Shown: positions 28,041 through 36,863, counted from the stretch's first letter. The stretch is DNA of 64,000 nucleotides from JAMLHH01 sp964653095 (GCA_964653095.1 CAZZEH010000018.1:1-64000); one strand, 5' to 3'. Notes: generated by a model not told the origin, from the sequence alone. Numbers and translations are program-made.

Positions 28041-28070
28041 AATCTATACATTTGCTGCCAAAAGCATTAT

Positions 28071-29504
28071 ATGCACATATCGCTTTCTGAACATAAAATA
28101 GCAAAAGTATTTCCTCATTCAGAAGAGGGGAAAGAGGAGGAAATCTATTTTGTCCCTAAAACAGATTTTGATTTATTGCGTGACAGCGGAATCAAAAAAA
28201 TCGACTCCCAAAAATGCTTTGATAAAACAATCAGAACTGATGCTAACGAAGAATCCGGTTTTATTCAAATTAAAGCTGGGTATTTTATTGGTTTAGATTG
28301 GCTAGTAAAAGGCAGGCATTCTATCCAAATAGAGCCTAAGCTCAATGAAAAGCTTACTGAGTATTTTAATAAATCAGTAGAAAAGGAGGATGAAAACGAA
28401 GATTCTTTCAAAGACTCAGATACAGACAATGAAAATCTCAGCGAAGTTGATTTTCTGAAAATACTTTTAGAGGTAATGTCTCAAACAAAAACAGCAGCAG
28501 AAGCAGGTCAAATTTTTAAGATCTACTGGAACGAGCCCCGTATTTCCATCCCTCAAAAAAATGATCAACTCACGCCGTTTTTAGTTATTCAGTTTCTGCA
28601 GCTGCTCAAAACTATAGTCAGAAAGGGCTTGAAAAAATCCTACTACAAACGACAGGAAAACCTTCGAAATCGTGTTAAAGGCAAAATTTTGGTTGGATCA
28701 CATATCAAACAGAATGTCTTTAAAAACAGATTTACTCATACCCTTTGTGAGTATCAGGAATTTGGTATCGACAATAGAGAAAATCGATTTTTGAAGAAAG
28801 TCTTAGTTTTTTGTTCCGCATATATACAAAACAACGCTGTCGCTTTCCACAACAACAAAGCGGATATTGAGTACATCCTGAATTATTGCCGTCCGGCTTT
28901 CGAGCAAGTCGGCAATCAATTGGATAATATCCATAACATTCGTCTACACCGAAATCCATTTTTCAAAGAATACGAACAGGCATTTGAAATCGGCCATTAT
29001 ATCCTAAAGCGCTTATCATACAATATATCCAATACCGCCAAAAAAGAAGTTGAACTGCCGCCTTTTTGGATTAATATGCCTTTGCTGTTCGAACTGTACT
29101 TTTATGCAAAACTCCTACAGGCAAATCCTGACGCATCGAGTCATATTCATTTCCAATTTAAAACTCATGGTAATCATTTAGACTTCTTAATCAGTCGCAA
29201 AGACTATCAGATGATTATTGATACTAAATACAAACCTGCATATCAGTCGGGGCAAATTCATCAAGATATACGTCAGGTTTCTGGCTATGGTCGTTTAATG
29301 AAAGTAAGAGAAAAGTTAGGACTAAGTAATGATATTGACACCGTCATCGATTGTTTAATCATTTACCCAACTTTCAAAAATGGATTGGAAGATTTCCATT
29401 TGAACAAAATTAATTCTGAGATGAAAAAAAGTCCAATTAAAGCTTACTACAAAGTGTATAAATTGGGAATTGAATTGCCATTGATAAAGTTAGATGAAAA
29501 CTGA
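28071..29504 (+). CDS. mcrC: McrC-like nuclease subunit
   Basis: 477 residues. N-terminal beta-rich region (about 1-95, FIQIKAGYFIGLDW, IQIEPKL), an acidic insertion (about 103-125, low complexity in Glu/Asp), a helical middle region with RGLKKSYYKRQENLRNRVKG, and the PD-(D/E)XK nuclease: Asp371 in HLDFLI, Asp384 and Lys386 in IIDTKYK, then Gln402-Tyr406 in DIRQVSGY. The residues needed for cutting all look present. It should form the active restriction complex with the McrB-like protein encoded 30 bp upstream. Confidence 0.92.
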   Translation: MHISLSEHKIAKVFPHSEEGKEEEIYFVPKTDFDLLRDSGIKKIDSQKCFDKTIRTDANEESGFIQIKAGYFIGLDWLVKGRHSIQIEPKLNEKLTEYFNKSVEKEDENEDSFKDSDTDNENLSEVDFLKILLEVMSQTKTAAEAGQIFKIYWNEPRISIPQKNDQLTPFLVIQFLQLLKTIVRKGLKKSYYKRQENLRNRVKGKILVGSHIKQNVFKNRFTHTLCEYQEFGIDNRENRFLKKVLVFCSAYIQNNAVAFHNNKADIEYILNYCRPAFEQVGNQLDNIHNIRLHRNPFFKEYEQAFEIGHYILKRLSYNISNTAKKEVELPPFWINMPLLFELYFYAKLLQANPDASSHIHFQFKTHGNHLDFLISRKDYQMIIDTKYKPAYQSGQIHQDIRQVSGYGRLMKVREKLGLSNDIDTVIDCLIIYPTFKNGLEDFHLNKINSEMKKSPIKAYYKVYKLGIELPLIKLDEN

Positions 29505-30116
29505 AATAAAATTGATTCGATAATTTCCAATTCGTGAATTGCAAATAGTTCCGCTGCGGCAGAAAAAATTTCGCAATGCGCGGTGGGATGACAGATAATT
29601 GATAGTGATTCAAGTATGTGGCTTCGAGTTCCGCTATCGCGCCTCAGCCATCAAGTACTTGTCGTGACGGCGGAGTAAACCGAAGTAAGAAGGAGTCCTG
29701 AAGGGACGACATAAAACTGACCGAGCGTGGTGCGTAAGCGCCTCGCGAGAAGTCGAAGAGCGCACTCCTCTGCGCATTGCGCAAATTTTCAATTTTCAAC
29801 TTTCCATTTTAATTCGCATCATTCGTAGTGAAAGCTCTGCGTTCTCTGTGCGCCCACTATACGTCTTTGCGCGGAATCTCGTGAAAAACAACAATTTGTA
29901 GAAATACAAGATAACAATATGATAAAATCAGATTATTAATGCTTACATTTATACATATAAATGTAAAAATTTAATGCGATTTATTTTAGCGATAACGACA
30001 AAATACTTTCATCATTACAGAAAATATGCCTGAGAGACAATCGATTTGAGACCATTGAGCTTAGAATAAATTTTTATTACATAATTTAGATTCAAGACAA
30101 TATTAATCTTACAACT
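29505..30116. other. 612-bp intergenic region with repeat phrases
   Basis: No convincing gene. 29575-29780 is GC-richer and made of phrases typical of dispersed Bacteroidota intergenic DNA; 29787-29820 holds TTCAATTTTCAACTTTCC, the complement of a phrase near 25133. From about 29900 it turns AT-rich and leads into the next gene. No terminator for mcrC was found. Confidence 0.5.
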
Positions 30117-31643
30117 TTGAATGTCCGATATTTTCTACAGAGTCATAAAATCTTTTTGATTGCTTTTGCCACAATATCTTGTGTATTATTTGCTTTCAAC
30201 CTTGATCATATATATACTATGCCCCACGGGATTCATGAATGGGCAAAGTCAGACCGTTTAGCATTAGCCTATGGTTTTTTTGATAATGGAATGGACTTTT
30301 TCCACCCTCACACTTTGAGTCTGAGACCTATTGACGGGATTACCGGAGTTGAATTTCCTTTACAAGCGTATTTGGTAGCCATTGCCGGGAAAATCTTTGG
30401 GAGAGAATATATATCATTCTTCTTTCACCTGTTAAACATTCTTGTCGGAAGTGTTGGAATCACTTTCCTTTTTAAATGGGTTTTTGAAGAAACCAAAAAT
30501 ACTGCTTTTGCCATCTTAGGCATATTGCCGGTATTGTCCTCAACTTTCTTCTTAGATTATATGGGAAATTATCTTCCCGACCCTTTTGCAGCTTCTTTAG
30601 TTTTCATCAGCTTTTATTATTCGTATTCATGGTTGCAATTGAATAAAAATTATTTATTGGCTACAAGCATCACCATATTGACATTGGCAACTTTAATCAA
30701 GACAACTGCCATTGTTTATTTAGCAGCTTTTTGGATAATAGCCTTTTTTGTTACAGTGAATAAGCGTAAAAGTCTTATTCGTATCATATCATACGGTGGC
30801 ATTGGCATCGTCTTCATCTTGGGTTGGCAGCTCTACAGCAGATGGCTTAATACTACCTATGAAAGTGATTTATTCCTGGCAAGAATCTTCCCTATAGATA
30901 ATATAGAAGATCTGAAGTTTCTTCTATTTGACAGAATTCCTAACTTATGGTTAAAAGAGTTTTTTACCTGCCCAACCTATTTTTTGATTGTCATTGTCAT
31001 AGCAGGAAGTCCCTTTTTAATTAAAGACAATTTACTTAAATGGTGGTTATTTCTGACCGCAACTTTTACGATTGTTTTATTGGGTCTATTTAGTGGTCAG
31101 TTAATTGATCACGATTACTATTTCATCATTTTGGGATTAGCTTTTATCGTTTTATTGTACTGTCTCTGCATTATTAAAATCGGGAAAAAGTCCTCACTTC
31201 CACATATACCTCTGACTCTATTGACAGTAATAATAGCAATAGCTTTACTGTTCCAATCACATCAAAGATTGATAGAAAGAAGAAGTCCAAACTATGCAGG
31301 ATTTTCAGAATACTATAAGTATAAGTGGATGATAGGCGGAGAAAAGATTCTCAATAAATTATCTATTCCTAAAGACGAGAACATTTTAGTTTTAGATGAA
31401 TATGCCCCTAATCTCGGGCTTATGTATTTTGGTAGGAAAGGTATAAACTATCCATATTCTAAATGGAAAACCGACATAGGTGTAATAACAGATATTTTAG
31501 ATAAAAGAAAATGGAGAATAGTGGTGATTAAAAGCCTGACAATATGCGATGATGAAAATATCACTTCTATGGTAGCTCTGCACTTTGAGACATTATATGA
31601 GGACGAAAATAAGATAATACTGAAATATAGAGAGACTAATTAA
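30117..31643 (+). CDS. GT-C type membrane glycosyltransferase-like protein
   Basis: About 508 residues with roughly ten to twelve membrane segments and a C-terminal soluble tail (about 400-508). The first periplasmic loop has PHGIHEWAKSDRLALAYGF, with acidic residues placed as in the PMT/ArnT (GT39/GT83) families, followed by FPLQAYLVAIAGKIFGREY. Such enzymes move sugars from polyprenyl phosphate to lipids or proteins at the outer face of the membrane. The start is a TTG at 30117; a nearby ATG at 30121 is out of frame and quickly meets a stop. Not in an operon. Confidence 0.7.
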   Translation: MNVRYFLQSHKIFLIAFATISCVLFAFNLDHIYTMPHGIHEWAKSDRLALAYGFFDNGMDFFHPHTLSLRPIDGITGVEFPLQAYLVAIAGKIFGREYISFFFHLLNILVGSVGITFLFKWVFEETKNTAFAILGILPVLSSTFFLDYMGNYLPDPFAASLVFISFYYSYSWLQLNKNYLLATSITILTLATLIKTTAIVYLAAFWIIAFFVTVNKRKSLIRIISYGGIGIVFILGWQLYSRWLNTTYESDLFLARIFPIDNIEDLKFLLFDRIPNLWLKEFFTCPTYFLIVIVIAGSPFLIKDNLLKWWLFLTATFTIVLLGLFSGQLIDHDYYFIILGLAFIVLLYCLCIIKIGKKSSLPHIPLTLLTVIIAIALLFQSHQRLIERRSPNYAGFSEYYKYKWMIGGEKILNKLSIPKDENILVLDEYAPNLGLMYFGRKGINYPYSKWKTDIGVITDILDKRKWRIVVIKSLTICDDENITSMVALHFETLYEDENKIILKYRETN

Positions 31644-32161
31644 CTGTGTTTTATAAGACCATGTGCGACACTGAACGGCACAAAATGCAAAAAGATTACA
31701 GTTTGCTTATGTCAGCAATTATATGCGGAACTAACTGATTCAACTTGCTCGAATAAGAAACACTATGGTGTATTTAACCCAGAATGTACATTAGAAAATC
31801 TATTCCGGGTCAACACAGATTCAAATCAGTCGTTTCACTGACTTATTCTCTGTAAGAATAGCCACGCTATTCTTACAGAGAATAAATTCCTGATTTATTG
31901 CTCTTTTGGCACTCATAACGAAATCGAATGCATAATTCTGAGTAAATCTCTTATCCATTCTTCGAGTCTTTGCTATTCAGGGAGACAGAAGGAGTCAGCG
32001 CTTCCATGCTGCACAGCAAGTCATCCTAACCTCTATTAAAAAGTACTTTAAGTACTGCGTTCTGTAGCTACACTTGTAGCATGTAAAAGTGAAATAAAAC
32101 CTAAAAAAGCACATTCAAGCTTATATTTTTCTGTAGTTGAAGAAAATATTTTGAGATATTC
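31644..32161. other. intergenic region upstream of the riboswitch
   Basis: No open frame of note on either strand. Apart from the perfect hairpin at 31843-31885, I recognise nothing here. Together with the riboswitch and leader it makes a 930-bp gap between long genes. Confidence 0.5.
31843..31885. repeat. perfect 19-bp inverted repeat with 5-nt loop
   Basis: Arms 31843-31861 and 31867-31885 are perfectly complementary over 19 bp (TTATTCTCTGTAAGAATAG and its complement) around CCACG. No T-run follows on either strand, and the hairpin lies 200 bp past the GT-C gene and 300 bp before the riboswitch. It may be an mRNA 3'-end structure, a repeat-derived palindrome, or part of a small RNA. Confidence 0.8.
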
Positions 32162-32191
32162 TTTGCGAATGAATTATTTGATGTATATTCG
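32162..32191 (+). promoter_or_regulatory. possible promoter of the riboswitch transcript
   Basis: TTTG at 32162-32165, then 18 bp, then TATATTCG at 32184-32191, a variant of TAnnTTTG. It would start transcription about 35-40 bp before the riboswitch. Spacing and the -7 box are slightly off consensus. Confidence 0.35.
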
Positions 32192-32230
32192 CCAGCATAT
32201 TACGTCATAGACATCTCAAATTAAGATGTT

Positions 32231-32332
32231 TTGATTTATAAAGAAGTAGCGAGAGGCAGGCTCAATGACCTACTGGCAACCATCAAAATGAAAAGGTGCC
32301 AATTCCTGACTCTGAAAAGAGGAATATAAAAA
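32231..32332 (+). promoter_or_regulatory. SAM-I-like (S-box) riboswitch
   Basis: The conserved S-box strings GGCAACC (32275-32281) and GGTGCCAATTCC (32295-32306) are present in the right order. Four helices can be drawn: P1 TTTATA (32235-32240) with TATAAA (32325-32330); P2 AGTAG (32245-32249) with CTACT (32270-32274), enclosing GAGAGGCAGGCTCAATGAC; P3 CAT-CAAA-ATG (32281-32290); P4 CTCT-GAAA-AGAG (32310-32321). S-box elements bind S-adenosylmethionine and switch off sulfur-amino-acid genes. P1 ends 11 nt before the leader peptide ATG, so binding may act on that ATG or on transcription further down. Identified by reading; the exact subclass is uncertain. Confidence 0.78.
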
Positions 32333-32340
32333 AAGACATT

Positions 32341-32460
32341 ATGAAAGCACAAAACACAATTCTTAAGTACATTCTCGCCGAAGAGCTAATTGCTATTCAG
32401 TCAACTCATTGTTGCTGTTGCAACGTACTTATGTCTATGTGCATGTGTAGCATGATGTAG
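32341..32460 (+). CDS. Cys/Met-rich leader peptide (candidate attenuator sensor)
   Basis: A 39-codon frame, ATG 32341 to TAG 32458-32460, directly after the riboswitch. The first 23 residues are ordinary (MKAQNTILKYILAEELIAIQ) and are followed by four consecutive Cys codons (TGT TGC TGT TGC, 32410-32421) and a tail with five Met and two more Cys codons (MSMCMCSMM). This dense run of sulfur amino-acid codons before a sulfur-related gene is what a ribosome-stalling leader looks like. The Cys codons include GTTGCTGT (32411-32418), which can pair with ACAGCAAC at 32495-32502. No function beyond sensing is suggested. Confidence 0.7.
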   Translation: MKAQNTILKYILAEELIAIQSTHCCCCNVLMSMCMCSMM

Positions 32461-32492
32461 TTTCTTCCGCATACATATTCTTGTATTTGACA

Positions 32493-32525
32493 CTACAGCA
32501 ACACCTGTAGGAGAGACCCTTTTTT
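32493..32525 (+). terminator. candidate attenuator hairpin followed by T-run
   Basis: CTACAG (32493-32498) can pair with CTGTAG (32505-32510); nine bases later comes a run of six T (32520-32525). The 5' arm region can instead pair with the Cys codons (ACAGCAAC, 32495-32502 with 32411-32418) or with the leader stop region (ACTACA, 32492-32497 with TGTAGT, 32456-32461). The gap between stem and T-run makes a classical terminator uncertain. Confidence 0.45.
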
Positions 32526-32576
32526 ATTTCATTCCGAGCATTTACACCTATTTATTAATATTTAAACTAAAACAAA

Positions 32577-33938
32577 ATGAAAAAACAAATTCGATTAAAT
32601 GGATTTACACAAAACAGTGTGGCACCACACTCACCCGGACTATGGAAACACCCTAATGATCAGGGACGACGCCATGGAGACCTTGATTACTGGACAGATT
32701 TGGCAAAATTGCTTGAACGAGGTAAGTTTGATGCTATATTTTTAGCCGATGTCTTAGGAATTTATGATGTTGGCGGGAGTCACAGACCGGCTGTAAGGAA
32801 CGCCATTCAAGTACCACTTCACAACACCTTGCTGCAAATTTCGGCGATGGCAGCAGTTACAAAACATCTCGGTTTCGCACCCACATATTCCGCAACTTAT
32901 ACACAACCCTACAAATTGGCACGAGAGTTTTCAACTTTAGACCATTTAACAAAAGGACGAATAGCTTGGAATATAGTGACCTCTTACCTAAATAGTGAAG
33001 CGGTAAATTTAGGTCTGGATAAACAAATTGAGCACGATACACGCTACGAACGTGCAGACGAGTACATGGATGTGGTCTATAAACTTTGGGAAAAAAGCTG
33101 GGAAGATGATGCAATTGTTGCTGACAGAGAAACAGGCGTTTATGCAGATCCGGATAAAGTTCATCCTATCAATCATGCGGGAAAATATTTCAAGGTTCCC
33201 GGCGTACACCTTGTTGATCCATCCATTCAGCGTACCCCCGTTTTATACCAGGCCGGAGCGTCAAACCGGGGCAGAGAATTCGCTGCAAAGCATGCTGAGG
33301 CAGTCTTCACGATAGCCCACAGTGTTCCTGAAATACAAGCATTTGTTTCTGATATTAGAAAAAAAGCTGCAAAGTATGGACGTAATGGTGAGGATATTAA
33401 AATCTTTCCTGCGATTATACCGATTATCGGTTCCACAGAAGCAGAAGCGCAGTCCAAATTTGAAGAACTGACCTCTTATGTAAGCTATGAGGGTACGATT
33501 GCCTTACTGTCCGGTCATACCGGAATAGACTTTTCATCTTACGATCCGGACCAATACGTGGAGAATATTGCAACCGATGCTTCTCACGGTCTTTTACAAT
33601 ACTATACCCCTGAATATTCTAACAGACGTTGGACTGTGAGGGAGGCGGTATTGCATCATGGCTTAGGTATTGGAGGCGCAAAGATTATTGGGACTCCGGA
33701 ACAGATTGCCGATAAGCTTGAGGAGATGTCCACAGAAGGTGGTGCAGACGGATTTAACATCATTCAGGCAGTGTCCCCAGGAACATTGGTAGATTTCGTT
33801 AACCATGTGGTTCCTGTCCTGCAGAAGAGAGGTGTTTTCCGCAAAGAATATGAGGCCTCCACATTAAGAGAAAACATGTTCGGAGTAGGAAAAACACGTT
33901 TGCCTGAAAATCACCCCGCAAGAAAGGTGGTGATATAA
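32577..33938 (+). CDS. NtaA/SnaA/DszA-family FMN-dependent monooxygenase
   Basis: 453 residues, normal for this group of bacterial luciferase-like (LLM class) flavin monooxygenases. Signatures: LNGFTQNSVAPHSPGLWKHP, WTDLAKLLERGKFDAIFLADVLG, PTYSATYTQPYKLAREFSTLDHLTKGRIAWNIVTS, SPSIQRTPVLYQAGASNRGREFAAKHAEAVF. These enzymes use FMNH2 and oxygen to cleave C-S or C-N bonds; members include DszA and dimethyl-sulfone or EDTA/NTA monooxygenases. Here the upstream S-box riboswitch and Cys/Met-rich leader point to desulfurisation of an organosulfur compound. That is inference from context. It has no flavin reductase partner in the window. Confidence 0.9.
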   Translation: MKKQIRLNGFTQNSVAPHSPGLWKHPNDQGRRHGDLDYWTDLAKLLERGKFDAIFLADVLGIYDVGGSHRPAVRNAIQVPLHNTLLQISAMAAVTKHLGFAPTYSATYTQPYKLAREFSTLDHLTKGRIAWNIVTSYLNSEAVNLGLDKQIEHDTRYERADEYMDVVYKLWEKSWEDDAIVADRETGVYADPDKVHPINHAGKYFKVPGVHLVDPSIQRTPVLYQAGASNRGREFAAKHAEAVFTIAHSVPEIQAFVSDIRKKAAKYGRNGEDIKIFPAIIPIIGSTEAEAQSKFEELTSYVSYEGTIALLSGHTGIDFSSYDPDQYVENIATDASHGLLQYYTPEYSNRRWTVREAVLHHGLGIGGAKIIGTPEQIADKLEEMSTEGGADGFNIIQAVSPGTLVDFVNHVVPVLQKRGVFRKEYEASTLRENMFGVGKTRLPENHPARKVVI

Positions 33939-34154
33939 AGACCTTGGCAGATAGATTTAGTCTTAATTCCTGATAGCGTAAAGTTATTGATAAGTCTAGT
34001 ATCTATCTGTCCATTATTTTCAAAAGAAAATGTGGCTGAAATATGATTGGTAAAATGGGTTTTAAAGAGAAAAGCTTTAAAAATGAGAGAAAGTGAAATC
34101 ACTAAAACCTCATCCACTTTTCCAATCTTCGTTTTTTGATTATAAAAAAATTCA

Positions 34155-34634
34155 ATGTCCGAATCTATTTTTATCAGCCCGGATGCTGATAAAGAAACCT
34201 CCTATCGGGAGCTATTACCTCAATTAGAAGCTCTGGTATCTTCCGAAACCGATTCGATAGCCAATATGGCCAATGTCGCTGCCGCACTGAAAGAGGTTTT
34301 TAATTGGTGGTGGGTTGGTTTTTATCTGGTCAAAGAGAAAGAATTAGTACTCGGACCATTTCAGGGACCTATCGCCTGTACCCGCATCGGCTATGGCAGA
34401 GGAGTTTGCGGTACTGCCTGGAAATCTGCGAAAGGAATACTTGTACCGGATGTCAATCAATTTCCCGGTCATATCGCCTGCAGCAGCGCTTCGGTATCAG
34501 AAATCGTAGTCCCTATTCTTGACAGCGAAAAAAATGTCGTTGCCGTGTTGGACGTAGATAGTGAACGACACGATGTCTTAGATGAGGCCGATTTATATTG
34601 GTTAGAGCGTATAGCAGAACTTAAAATATTGTAG
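34155..34634 (+). CDS. msrC: free methionine-(R)-sulfoxide reductase (GAF domain)
   Basis: 159 residues, a single GAF domain. The three catalytic cysteines of fRMsr are present with the spacing of the E. coli enzyme (84/94/118): Cys75 in GPIACTRI, Cys85 in GRGVCGTAW and Cys109 in GHIACSSASVSEIVVP. It reduces free methionine-R-sulfoxide to methionine with thioredoxin. The neighbouring monooxygenase gene is 216 bp upstream in the same direction, so both serve sulfur or methionine economy, although a shared transcript is not shown. Confidence 0.94.
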   Translation: MSESIFISPDADKETSYRELLPQLEALVSSETDSIANMANVAAALKEVFNWWWVGFYLVKEKELVLGPFQGPIACTRIGYGRGVCGTAWKSAKGILVPDVNQFPGHIACSSASVSEIVVPILDSEKNVVAVLDVDSERHDVLDEADLYWLERIAELKIL

Positions 34635-35072
34635 AGGTAACGTGGTGGTTGAGCGATGTCTTGAGCTTGTCGGAAGGGAAGCAACAGCGTCTCGAAAACA
34701 CGTACCGGATGCTAATGTCTGCCCCGCTGAAAACGAGTGCCAAGGGTCGATGTGCCAATTTATCAATGCTGTGTCTGCGCAGGAGAGTACCGAGGAGGTG
34801 AATAGGTAAGTTGAGGAGAATTGACCTTGAACCACGGACTACATCTACGTCATTTCGCAGAAATCTCATCTTGTACTTATCTCTTGTTTTTTGGCAGATA
34901 AATACAATTGCAGATTGAGAGGGACAAATAAGATTTTGAAGAGTACAGAAAATGAATCGTTTTACTTTCCGTTCATTCAAGTAACGACATTTATTCTATA
35001 TTTGAATCTGTACGTTTTTTAGCTTAAAGTGCGTATAATAGCTTACTTTAAAAGATATCTAAAAAGAAAACA
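34635..35072. other. 438-bp intergenic region with dispersed repeat
   Basis: 34643-34677 carries GGTGGTTGAGCG...CTTGAGCTTGTCGGAAG, a variant of the element at 23402-23433. Overlapping short frames on the minus strand follow the repeat and do not look coding. From about 34940 the sequence is an AT-rich leader for the symporter genes. Confidence 0.5.
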
Positions 35073-35183
35073 ATGAACGAGCCTGAAAAAAGATTTCAAT
35101 GGGAAAAGACTTACACTTTAGTATTGGTCGCTAATGCGCTCTATATTCTACTGTTTTATTTTCTGATGCAAATCTTTGCTTAA
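35073..35183 (+). CDS. 36-residue small membrane protein before the symporter
   Basis: ATG 35073, TAA 35181-35183. A charged N-terminus (NEPEKRFQWEKTYT) is followed by one hydrophobic helix (LVLVANALYILLFYFLMQIF). It ends 9 bp before the symporter ATG at 35193, so the two should be co-translated. Small single-helix partners are known for several sodium:solute symporters (DUF4212 or YhdT-like). This one is shorter and I cannot assign it to a family. Confidence 0.7.
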   Translation: MNEPEKRFQWEKTYTLVLVANALYILLFYFLMQIFA

Positions 35184-35192
35184 AACAGGAGT

Positions 35193-36863
35193 ATGGAAAT
35201 TTTAGATTGGTTAGTACTGCTCGGAACGCTTTCTTTTATTGTGATTTACGGTTCGGTAAAAACACTAAAAAGTAAAAATGTTGGTGACTATCTCAAAGGT
35301 GGCAGTGAAGCCAAATGGTGGACGATAGGGCTGTCGGTGATGGCGACTCAGGCGAGTGCGATTACCTTTTTGTCCACGCCCGGACAGGCATTTGCGGACG
35401 GGATGAGCTTCGTACAATTCTATTTTGGTCTGCCGGTGGCTATGGTCATTATCTGTCTGGTTTTTATACCGCTTTATCACAGACTCAGGGTTTATACGGC
35501 TTACGAGTTTTTGGAAAGTCGCTTTGACCGCAAGACCCGAACGCTGACAGCAATATTATTTCTTTTGCAGAGAGGTTTGGCCGCCGGAATCACGATTTTT
35601 GCACCATCTATTATACTTTCGGTGGTGCTGGGCTGGAATCTTTTTACGCTCAATATCATTATAGGTCTTTTGGTAATTATATACACCGTCGCGGGCGGCA
35701 CCAAGGCGGTCAGCGTGACGCACAAACAACAAATGGCGGTCATTTTTACGGGGATGTTTATCGCTTTTTACATCATCGTCAGCAAGTTGCCGGAAGGTAT
35801 CAATTTTACCAATGCACTCAGTATCGCCGGAGCGAGCGGGAAGATGAATATTCTGGATTTTAAGTTAGATTTCAACAACCGCTATACTTTTTGGAGCGGC
35901 TTGATAGGCGGTACTTTTTTGGCGTTGTCTTACTTCGGTACGGATCAGAGTCAGGTACAGCGATATCTTTCGGGAGAGTCTGTCCGTCAGAGTCAGCTGG
36001 GGATGATTTTCAACGGTCTGCTGAAAGTGCCTATGCAGTTTTTTATCCTGCTGACCGGAGTGATGGTATTTGTGTTTTTTCAGTTTCAGCAATCACCGCT
36101 CAACTTTAATCCTATTGCTCATCAGACTGAGTTGGTTTCTGCTGAGTATGCCGATTTACAAAAACAATTGGATGATAATTTAGAAAAAAAATCTGCCACC
36201 GCTCTGGCTTATGTGCAGGAGCAAAATGCGGATGTCAAAGCTCAGATTAAGCAGGAACTGGCACAATTGAATCAGTTTGAAAAAGAGTTGAGAAAAGAAG
36301 GGGAAACGATTATCAAGCAGATGAATCCGTCCGTGGAAACCAACGATAAAGATTATGTGTTTATTCACTTTATCCTGCACTATCTGCCACGCGGTCTGAT
36401 AGGCCTTTTACTGGCAGTAATATTGTCTGCGGCGATGTCTTCTACATCAGCTGAACTCAACGCTTTGGCTTCCACGACCGTAATAGATTTATACAAGAGG
36501 AATCACAAGGAAGAGAAAGACGAACAGCATTATGTGACCGCTTCGAGATGGTTTACTTTCATGTGGGGTTTGATAGCGATAACAGTGGCCTGTACCGCCA
36601 ATTTGTTTGATAACCTGATACAACTTGTCAATATTATCGGGTCAATATTTTACGGCAACGTACTCGGTATATTCCTGCTCGCCTTTTTCATCAAAAGAGT
36701 CAGAAGCGGTCACGTGTTTACCGCGGCTATTATTACTCAGATAGTCGTGATTGTCGGTTGGTGGTATGATTGGATGCCATATCTGTGGCTCAACCTCTTT
36801 GGCTGCGCTTTGGTGATGGGACTGGCGTGGACGTTTTCTTTGACAGGTGATAAGACTAAGTAG
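35193..36863 (+). CDS. sodium:solute symporter (SSS family)
   Basis: 556 residues with about thirteen membrane segments. The opening GDYLKGGSEAKWWTIGLSVMATQASAITFLSTPGQAFADG is the SSS core with the sodium-site region, and YFGTDQSQVQRYLSGES is a family signature. Between helices 8 and 9 there is an unusual soluble insertion of about 75 residues (about 310-385) rich in Lys, Glu and Gln that should form a coiled coil. Substrate unknown (sugar, amino acid or organic anion). Preceded by a tiny membrane protein gene. Confidence 0.93.
   Translation: MEILDWLVLLGTLSFIVIYGSVKTLKSKNVGDYLKGGSEAKWWTIGLSVMATQASAITFLSTPGQAFADGMSFVQFYFGLPVAMVIICLVFIPLYHRLRVYTAYEFLESRFDRKTRTLTAILFLLQRGLAAGITIFAPSIILSVVLGWNLFTLNIIIGLLVIIYTVAGGTKAVSVTHKQQMAVIFTGMFIAFYIIVSKLPEGINFTNALSIAGASGKMNILDFKLDFNNRYTFWSGLIGGTFLALSYFGTDQSQVQRYLSGESVRQSQLGMIFNGLLKVPMQFFILLTGVMVFVFFQFQQSPLNFNPIAHQTELVSAEYADLQKQLDDNLEKKSATALAYVQEQNADVKAQIKQELAQLNQFEKELRKEGETIIKQMNPSVETNDKDYVFIHFILHYLPRGLIGLLLAVILSAAMSSTSAELNALASTTVIDLYKRNHKEEKDEQHYVTASRWFTFMWGLIAITVACTANLFDNLIQLVNIIGSIFYGNVLGIFLLAFFIKRVRSGHVFTAAIITQIVVIVGWWYDWMPYLWLNLFGCALVMGLAWTFSLTGDKTK

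Noticed and set aside
34602..34980. Minus-strand frames of 77 and 119 codons
   Set aside because: They cross the end of msrC and a dispersed repeat; no domain or plausible start.
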